From Plazaster borealis (taxonomy: Eukaryota; Echinodermata; Asteroidea; Forcipulatida; Labidiasteridae), in the NCBI GenBank assembly GCA_021014325.1, contig JAJGQC010000044.1, forward strand, positions 104,448-168,447: DNA of 64,000 bases, written 5' to 3'. The translations under genes and the position numbers were made by a program. The notes under the pieces are model-generated. The model was not told the DNA's origin. It saw nothing but the letters and a program-made list of their open reading frames with translations, and did not search any database. This document shows, in pieces, positions 55,996-64,000 of the stretch; positions within the stretch are counted from its first letter, which is position 1; each line of letters opens with the position of its first letter.

Positions 55996-58120
55996 ATAAA
56001 TCCATTAGTGATGAAACAGGGACCTGAGATGTTCTTTAGAGGGCAAACCTCTGAAATCATCATGGAGCTGCATCACCCTCTGCAGGATATCTGAATCAAC
56101 TGACACTCCGCCCAAGAGTCAACTGACCCTCTGCCCAAAAGTCAACTGACCCTCTACCCAAGAGTCAACTGACCCTCTGCCCAAGAGTCAACTGACCCTC
56201 TGCCCAAGAGTCAACTGACCCTCTGCCCAAGAGTCAACTGACCCTCTGCCCAAGAGTCACTCCGCCCAAGCCCCAAGCATGAACGTTAGCAATCTCAAGG
56301 AACCAAAGGTATGATAAACACAATTGTTTCCCCTTCCCATTCAAACATCAGGCATCCCACCTCGCTGCGCAGCGACCGCCTCACTCAATTTTTTTTGTAT
56401 CACCACCTTGCTGTGAAGGTTTGCTGTTAAAGGGATAACAAAAAATTCATTTTGTGTCATTTGAGAGCTATTTCCTTGATTTGCCCTCGACTTTTTCAGT
56501 GACCGGCCAGCTAGACCAGTTATACTGTAGCTTGTCATTTAAATTATGCACATGACGTCATTTGAGTAGGGCGCCCTCGGCTAGAGGTCAAAAGGGGATG
56601 CTCATCGGCTGAGTCCGCAATTGCTGTGTGTAAATACATGTAGACCAATGTGCGTTTTCCATTGTTTCATCATCGTTTTACCTGTAAGACGGAGGCATGA
56701 TGACGTTGATGCATAAGGTCCATAGTTCGCCAGCTTTTTCACTGGTCCGTTTGTATGGTACTTGAGTTTAAACCATACAAACAATCATAGCAGTTAGTGG
56801 TTTATAGCTTTTGGAAGCAATAAACTAGCCAACAGGACCAGTTGGACAGAATGTAATTGGCTTGTCCTCAGTGTATATAGCTGGCATTTTGCCAACGGAC
56901 CACTGGTATGAGGAGAACGCTGTCTATGTATTGAATTGGTTGTGTTGATGGAATACTTGCACATTGCGTACATTGTTTGCTTCAATCATCAGTTTAAATG
57001 TTTGCCACCTAGCTTAGTTTATCAGCCATGAAAAATATGGGCGTATGGGGACTCTTTGGTTAAGTAGGGCAGAAGGGGTTGATATATGCACAAAATTTTA
57101 CACAGATTAATAACTATTTCTTATATTTCACAATAACGTCTCAATGCACTTTACATTAGTGCCCTGGTCATTGGGCCAATAACATTCCTGTAATCTTTCT
57201 CAGCTCCCTGGGTAGTATACAATGTACAGCCCGAGCTGCCGTGGCGCTCCGAAGGCTTTTTCGAACACAGTATCAACCTCTACCCTTGCAGGTACCCATT
57301 TATACCCCTGGGTGAAGAGAAGCAATTATAGTGACCGGGATTTGAACCAACACCTCGATGACTTAACCATTGGAACTTGAATGCGATGCTCTAAACCGCT
57401 CGGCCACATGACACCCCGATAAAAACATAAATATACCAATTTCTAATACCGGATATAAAGTAATTTTTGCTTTCTCTGTCCAATGTATTTTATTTTTGTC
57501 TTGCTGTGCCCTAATTTTCCCTTACTTTTCCTGAATTTTAGAGGGCAGTTTCCCCCCCCCCCCCCCGAGCCCCCACTAATAATACATACAAATTATGATC
57601 AACACTTGCACACAAAGTGCCTAAGAATGATTACAGCTGTACAACAGAACTGCCCACATTTGCATCTTTGTTTCAGGGAGATTTTGTACAACAATCAGGG
57701 AGATATATTTAGAATTACATTCAACATAACAGGGAACAAGTTTCCATAATCAGGGAGATCTTCAAATTTGTTCATCAGAACATGGATATATACTGGTTTA
57801 TACTTTCAGGGAGCTTTCTGCAGAATCGGGGAGAGTTGGCAGCTCTGCTGTACAACTGTGTGGCAAAGATATACTGTGTAAGTATGTATTGATTGTTCTC
57901 ATATTTCTTTTCTGACAAAACAGAACCCTGAGATGATGCTTAGAGGAACTCAGGGAGCTGATGGGTCATCCTTTGCTAGTGAACCCCTTGGAGAAGTGAA
58001 CCCTCAGAGTCGACCAACACCCTCTTGCTCAAGCCTTCTTGAGAGTCACCCCCACTTGCAGACAGAAACCTAAACTACACCTTGAGGACTAGACTCCAAG
58101 GAATCTGAATATAATCAAAG
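55996..58120 (+). CDS. Unit B two-exon frame, 59 residues
   Basis: Exon 1 (55,996-56,308; ATG 56,279) and exon 2 (57,924-58,120) join in phase 0. The result is MNVSNLKEPK, then NPEMMLRGTQGADGSSFASE, then PLGEVNPQSRPTPSCSSLLE, then SHPHLQTET and TAA at 58,071-58,073. This is the only copy where exon 2 stays open; A has a stop and C a frameshift. Ser/Pro-rich, no domain recognised. Exon 3 here (59,186-59,265) carries TAG at codon 14. Whether this is a real short protein is unknown. Confidence 0.4.
57112..57418 (-). mobile_element. tRNA-derived SINE, copy B
   Basis: Orthologous to the SINE at 1,521, with about 30 bp deleted just after the B-box (AAGTATCTTGCTCAAGG and neighbours missing). The B-box-like GGTTCAAATCCCGGTC is intact. 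Confidence 0.75.
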
Positions 58121-59339
58121 GTATGATGAACTCCATTTTAAACACAACCTTGAAAGGTTCCCTTATTTTAGATGAGGTATCAGGGTTCTCCCCATGCACA
58201 AGCTAGCGTATCAGGCCGATACGCACAAATTGCTTGCCGATATTCGCAAATTGCCGTTGATACACACACACACAAAATAAGGTGTTTTTCGTTTGTTTGT
58301 TTGTTTGTTTGTTTGTTTTTTTTTTTTGGGGGGGGGGCACCATTTAGAATGTCCTAGATTAGGGCTTTAAAAGACAGTTAGGGCTTTTAGAACAAATAAT
58401 AAACACCAAGTAAAAAACACTCCGAGGACCTCATTTCAATTCAGCATCCTTAGGCCAAACTTACAAAAATTGGGTCCAGAATACCCCCACAGGTTTGAAA
58501 AACTTTGGGAGAATCATGTAAGCTATGTCTGAAGACAAAGTACAGGATTTGTAATTTTATAATAAACACAGGCACACAATTGTTCAGCTGATCAGCTGAT
58601 TTCCTCGTATTTGGTTTCAAAGCTGTGCCATTGAAAATTGAAAAACACAGTACAAAGTCTTTTGTTTTAAACTGCAGTTGCATGCCTGAATATAACGATT
58701 GGTTCTAATCTGGGATCGGATTATAAAGTGCAAACCCATTCCAATCCTCCGGATAAATAATTCCATCTGAAATACTTTCAAAGTCAAGGAAAAAGCATTT
58801 GAGGCCCCAAAAACTCTATCGCTTATTTCAATTGCCACAACTGAAAAGTTTTTCAACTGAAATAAGCTCAGTTAAACTTGCACAAAATCCCAGACAATGC
58901 ATAAACCGTTTTTTTCACTGAAATGGGACCACTGATTTTGATGAAATTTCACAAGGTCTGTGGTATGGTGTGATTATTGAAAACTAGAGGATGTAAATTA
59001 ATTCCCATCTCAAAGAATATTCTCATCATTTTTGTATTTTCAAAATAATGAACAAATTAAAGTAAACAATTATTAGCGACAACATAATGGGCAAGTCAAA
59101 GAATTCACCCAGTTTACGTTTGAGGCAATCAGAAAATTACAAGTCTCAATTTAATTTTCACATTTCTTGTTTTTATCTTCTGCAGATGAACTATAATCCA
59201 GACAGAGAGTGTTGGATCTTCATATAGAGTTGCAGCTGCCTGGACATATCAATCAACTTAAAAAGGTAGGACACATTTTTGGTTTTGATAAAAAAGCTGT
59301 GTTTAAAAACTCTAAGGAAAACTTGTACAACTTGGGGTT

Positions 59340-60240
59340 CACCCTACGGTGTCGGACATGCAACTGACAGCAGATCAGCTGATTTTGTCCTTTGGGGTTT
59401 CTCAGCTGTACAATATTGGTGAAAATTGAAAAACAACATTGCTGTGCCAAACTGCAGTTTGTATGCCTGGGTGTAACTCATTGGGTGGCATAGAAATCCC
59501 ATGTAGATTGTTCTTTAGTTCAAGATTGGAAGCCCAGGGAAAACTTCTCATGTTAAATTTTACTTATGACAGGCATGTGATTTCTCGGATTTTTCCTGAA
59601 TTCAGGATTTTATAAAATCATCCTTGAGTCTTCAAATTTTCTCAAAAAGAAGTAAATCGGTCATCAAGGGAGAAAGAAATTGTTCACATTTTGTCCAAAC
59701 ATGTAGCTATAATTTCTGGTCATGCACTGAGTCTCTAACCATCCTGAATTGAAACATTGCGGAGGTTTTAGGTCTAGAATAATGGGGAACCCAAACCAGT
59801 TTGTAGGAATTTTCAACTACACCAAACCTCATTCCTGTTTTGACAAATCTGTGCCAGTTGTTCTAAAATAATCGCATGTACAAGAAAATTGACACCCAAA
59901 CTCCACCACTTGATTTCTGGTTCCAGTTTGCCAAATCATGCTATACACTTTTAACTCATTATCAGAGCTGCCAACTCGGTCTCTGATTTTGCAGAAAGTT
60001 TCGTGAAAGTAAACCAATCTTTCCATGTTCTGATGAACAAAATTGAAAATCTACCTGATTATGGGAACTTTTCCCTATTATGTTGAACGTAATTCTGAAT
60101 ATCCCCCTGATTGTTGTACAAAATCTCCCTGATTGCAAGATGCAAATGTTGGCTGCTCTGCATTATGGGCGTACACAAAATCCCTGTCATAGTATAAGCC
60201 GTTGTTGATTGTTTCTAGACAACTTGCCCACTTTATCTGA
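59340..60240. other. Spacer between units B and C
   Basis: It contains (about 59,960-60,170) the inverted form of the 2,085-2,290 segment and a block (59,765 on) that recurs at 62,800. No gene. Confidence 0.55.
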
Positions 60241-60723
60241 TGAAATTAGATAGAAAATAAAGAATATAAAGGTTGTCAGTTGGATTGAGCCGACGCCAGT
60301 TCTGGTTGTCCTGGGCATTGGGCGACAGGATTTGTCAACCCCTGGGTTTAAATGTGTGTATTTTGTTATTCCATGGAGAGACCTCCATGTTTACTCACAC
60401 ATGTACATTAACATTTATTTCAAAATGATGCATTTAGGTTTTTAATACAAACTTATAGGGCATGTATTAAGCTTCAAAATGGCAGAAAAACAGCTCTATA
60501 GGTGCTATTCTCTTTGAGATATGGACGTTTTAATTTAAAGGTATCACTAATTAGCTATAAGTTTGTTAGCGTGTATCTCACTAATTAAGAGGCCTACATG
60601 CTGTTTCTCGTGAGTCCCTATCTATCCGTACAATTTGAAACAAATCTGAGAGGTCAAGGGAAATTCTTGGTTGATTTGACATGGAATGATCCCTATTATT
60701 TCATTCCTTTTCCTTCACAACAG

Positions 60724-62787
60724 ATAAATCCATTAGTGATGAAACAGGGACCTGGGATGTTCTTAAGAGGGCACCCCTCTTAAGAGGGCACCCCTCTGGA
60801 GCTGCATCACCCTCTGCAGGATATCTGAATCAACTGACACTCAGCCCAAGAGTCAACTGACCCTCTGCCCAAGAGTCAGCTGACCCTCTGCCCAAGAGTC
60901 AACTGACACTCCGCCCAAGCCCCAAGCATGAACGTTAGCAATCTCAAAGAACCAAAGGTATGATAAACACAATTGTTTCCCCTTCCCATTCAAACATCAG
61001 GCATCCCACCTCGCTGCGCAGCGACCGCCTCACTCAATTCTTTTTATATCACCACCTTGCTGTGAAAGTTTGCTGTTAAAGGGATAACAAAAAATTCATT
61101 TTGTGTCATTTGAGAGCTATTTCCTTGATTTGCCCTCGACTTTTTCAGTGACCGGCCAGCTAGACCAGTTATACTGTAGCTTGTCATTTAAATTATGCAC
61201 ATGACGTCATTTGAGTAGGGCGCCCTCGGCTAGTGGTCAAAAGGGGGATGCTCATCGGCTGAGTCCGCATTGCTGTGTGTAAATAGACCAATGTGCGTTT
61301 TCCATTGTTTCATCATCGTTTTACCTGTAAGACGGAGGCATGATGACGTTGATGCATAAGGTCCATATAGTTCGCCAGCTTTTTCACTGGTCCGTTTGTA
61401 TGAACTTGAGTTTAAACCATACAAACAATCATAACAGTTAGTGGTTTATAGCTTTTGGAAGCAATAAACTAGCCAACAGGACCAGTTGGACAGAATGTAA
61501 TTGGCTTGTCCTCAGTGTATATAGCTGGCATTTTGCCAACGGACCACTGTTATGAGGAGAACGCTGTCTATGTATTGAATTGGTTGTGTTGATGGAATAC
61601 TTGCGCATTGCGTACATTGTTTGCTTCAATCATCAGTTTAAATGTTTGCCACCTAGCTTAGTTTATCAGCCATGAAAAATATGGGCGTATGGGGACTCTT
61701 TGGTTAAGTAGGGCAGAAGGGGTTGATATATGCACAAAATTTTACACAGATTAATAGCTATTTCTTATATAGCGCATTTCACAATAACGTCTCAATGCAC
61801 TTTACATTAGTGCCCTGGTCATTGGGCCAATAACACTCCTGTAATCTTTCTCAGCTCCCTGGGGAGTATACAGCCCGAGCTGCCGTGGCGCTCCGAAGGC
61901 TTTTTCGAACACAGTATCAACCTCTACCCTTGCAGGTACCCATTTATACCCCTGGGTGAAGAGAAGCAATTATAGTGAAGTATCTTGCTCAAGGATACAA
62001 GTGTCATGACCGGGATTTGAACCAACACCCCGATGATTTAACCATTGGAACTTGAATTCGATACTCTGAACCGCTCGGCCACATGACGCCCCGATAAAAA
62101 CATAAATATACCAATTTCTAATACCGGATATAAAGTAATTTTTGCTTTCTCTGTCCAATGTATTTTATTTTTGTCTTGCTGTGCCCTAATTTTCCCTTAC
62201 TTTTTCCTGAATTTTAGAGAGCAGTTTCCCCCCCCCCCGAGCCCCCACTAATAATACATACAAATTATGATCAACACTTGCACACAAAGTGCCTAAGAAT
62301 GATTACAGCTGTACAACAGAACTGCCCACATTTGCATCTTTGTTTCAGGAGATTTTGTACAACAATCAGGAGATATATTTAGAATTACATTCAACATAAC
62401 AGGGAACAAGTTTCCATAATCAGGAGATCTTCAATTTTGTTCATCAGAACATGTTTATATACTGGTTTATACTTTCAGGTAGCTTTCTGCAGAATCGGGG
62501 AGAGTTGGCAGCTCTGCTGTACAACTGTGTGGCAAAGATATACTGTGTAAGCATGTATTGATTGTTCTCATATTTCTTTTCTGACAAAACAGAACCCTGA
62601 GATGATGCTTAGAGGAACTCAGGGAGCTGATGGGTCATCCTTTGCTAGTGAACCCCTTGGAGAATTGAACCCTCAGAGTCGACCACCCCTCTTGCTCAAG
62701 CCTTCTTGAGAGTCACCCCCACTTGCAGACAGAAACCTAAACTACACCTTGAGGACTAGACTCCAAGGAATCTGAATACAATCAAAG
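60724..62787 (+). pseudogene. Unit C exons 1-2, frameshifted
   Basis: Exon 1 60,724-60,957 (ATG 60,928), exon 2 62,593-62,787. The ten-codon start and NPEMMLRGTQGADGSSFASE are kept. A 2-base loss relative to copy B near 62,680 (CGACCACCCC) then shifts frame and ends at a stop about 38 codons into exon 2. No exon 3 follows. Confidence 0.45.
61758..62093 (-). mobile_element. tRNA-derived SINE, copy C
   Basis: Same insertion as 1,521-1,857. The B-box GGTTCAAATCCCGGTC is the most canonical of the three copies. Confidence 0.75.
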
Positions 62788-62789
62788 GT

Positions 62790-63240
62790 ATGTTTTAGGT
62801 CTAGAATAAGGGTGAACCCAAACCAGTTTGTAGGAATTTTCAACTACACCAAACCTCATTTCTGTTTTGACAAATCTGTGCCAGTTGTTCTAAAATAATC
62901 GCATGTACAAGAAAATTGACCCCCAAACTCCACCACTTGATTTCTGGTTCCAGTTTGCCAAATCATGCTATACATTTTGAACTCATTATCAGAGCTGCCA
63001 ACTCAGTCTCTGATTTTGCAGAAAGTTCCCTGAAAGTAAACCAATCTTTCCATGTTCCGATGAACAAAATTGAAAATCTACCTGATTATGGGAACTTTTT
63101 CCCTATTATGTTGAATGTAATTCTGAATATCCCCCTGATTGTTGTACAAAATCTCCTGATTGCAAGATGCAAATGTTGGCTGCTCTGCATTATGGGCGTA
63201 CAAAATCCCTGTCATAGTATAAGCCGTTGTTGATTGTTTC
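62790..63240. other. Spacer between units C and D with inverted block
   Basis: It repeats 59,765-60,240. 62,980-63,190 is the inverted partner of 62,310-62,520, so transcripts through unit C could fold back around exon 2. A 105-codon frame at 62,916-63,233 is not supported. Confidence 0.6.
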
Positions 63241-64000
63241 TAGACAACTTGCCCACTTTATCTGATGAAATTAGATAGAAAATAAAGAATATAAAGGTTG
63301 TCAGTTGGATTGAGCCGACGCCAGTTTTTGGTTGTCCTGGGCATTGGGCGACAGGATTTGTCAACCCCTGGGTTTAAATGTGTGTATTTTGTTATTCCAT
63401 GGAGAGACCTCCATGTTTACTCACACATGTACATTAACATTTATTTCAAAATGATGCATTTAGGTTTTTAATACAAACTTATAGGGCATGTATTAAGCTT
63501 CAAAATGGCAGAAAAACAGCTCTATAGGTGCTATTCTCTTTGAGATATGGACGTTTTAATTTAAAGGTATCACTAAATATCTATAAGTTTGTTAGCGTGT
63601 ATCTCACAAAATAATATGCCTACAAGCTGTTTCACGTGAGTCCCAAACGATCCGAACAAATTGAAACAAATCTGAGAGGTCAAGGGAAATTCTTGGTTGA
63701 TTTGACATGGAATGATCCCTATTATTTCATTCCTTTTCCTTCACAACAGATAAATCCATTAGTGATGAAACAGGGACCTGGGATGTTCTTAAGAGGGCAC
63801 CTCTTAAGAGGGCACCCTCTGGAGCTGCATCACCCTCTGCAGGATATCTGAATCAACTGACACTCAGCCCAAGAGTCAACTGACCCTCTGCCCAAGAGTC
63901 AACTGACCCTCTGCCCAAGAGTCAACTGACACTCCGCCCAAGCCCCAAGCATGAACGTTAGCAATCTCAAAGAACCAAAGGTATGATAAACACAATTGTT
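63240..64000 (+). repeat. Duplicated unit D, cut by window end
   Basis: Leader and exon 1 (63,750-63,980, ATG 63,951, donor GTATG at 63,981) are present. The region around 63,585-63,660 has several clustered A-for-T type differences from the other copies. It continues outside the window. Confidence 0.9.

Larger units (their letters stand above)
55526..59340 (+). repeat. Duplicated unit B
   Basis: It matches 1-3,760 in order and orientation: leader, exon 1, SINE, exon 2, intron and exon 3, then diverges at about 59,335. Differences are scattered substitutions, short indels and repeat-number changes. The exon 4-8 portion of the first gene is absent. Confidence 0.95.
60240..62790 (+). repeat. 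Duplicated unit C
   Basis: It matches the leader through exon 2 of unit A, then stops at the exon 2 donor and switches to the spacer sequence seen before unit C. Confidence 0.95.

Overview
This is eukaryotic nuclear DNA: split exons with GT/AG borders, tRNA-derived SINEs, terminal-inverted-repeat (TIR) transposon remnants, LINE reverse-transcriptase fragments, and no bacterial gene organisation. The mix of repeats, notably a 370-390 bp element with TTTAAAGGCACTGGACAC ends, resembles what I remember from echinoderm genomes, most likely a sea star or relative. That assignment rests on memory and was not searched. No gene was recognised by name.

Layout. 1-6431 (+ strand): a multi-exon unit of unknown function. 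Its proximal part recurs at 55.5-59.3 kb, 60.2-62.8 kb and 63.2-64.0 kb as a same-orientation tandem or segmental duplication. 6.4-16.5 kb: AT-rich DNA with two MITEs, a C-rich 47-bp minisatellite (9.8-10.8 kb), two tRNA-like modules near 11.1 kb and a diverged AT-rich duplication. 16.5-22.6 kb: a satellite array of about 26 monomers of 178 bp, with longer diverged units at both edges. 22.6-26.0 kb (- strand): five tandemly duplicated exon-like units, related to an exon of the 1-6.4 kb gene. 26-34.9 kb: MITEs, a LINE 3' end (- strand), a hAT-like element and a decayed CR1-type LINE (+ strand). 34,997-45,389: nested transposons, a foldback element with a 10-bp target duplication holding a TA-flanked TIR element (itself carrying promoter-like DNA and spliced exons) and a second TIR element that is itself interrupted. 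45.4-55.5 kb: further foldback elements, G-rich and GC-rich minisatellites, an 80-bp tandem array, a complete second foldback copy with a 9-bp target duplication, SINEs and a hAT-like element. 55.5-64 kb: duplicated units B, C and D.

How parts relate. In the first gene, exon phases allow three alternative middle modules (exon 4, exon 5, or exons 6+7) between common exons 3 and 8, each keeping the frame. The homologous minus-strand exons at 22.7-25.5 kb show similar phase behaviour. The best biological hypothesis in the window is therefore an expanded, rapidly duplicating exon family that may use mutually exclusive splicing. Coding status is unproven: the predicted proteins are short (about 59-126 aa), match nothing I know, and individual copies carry different disabling changes. 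All coordinates were read by eye, so expect errors of a few bases at repeat edges.
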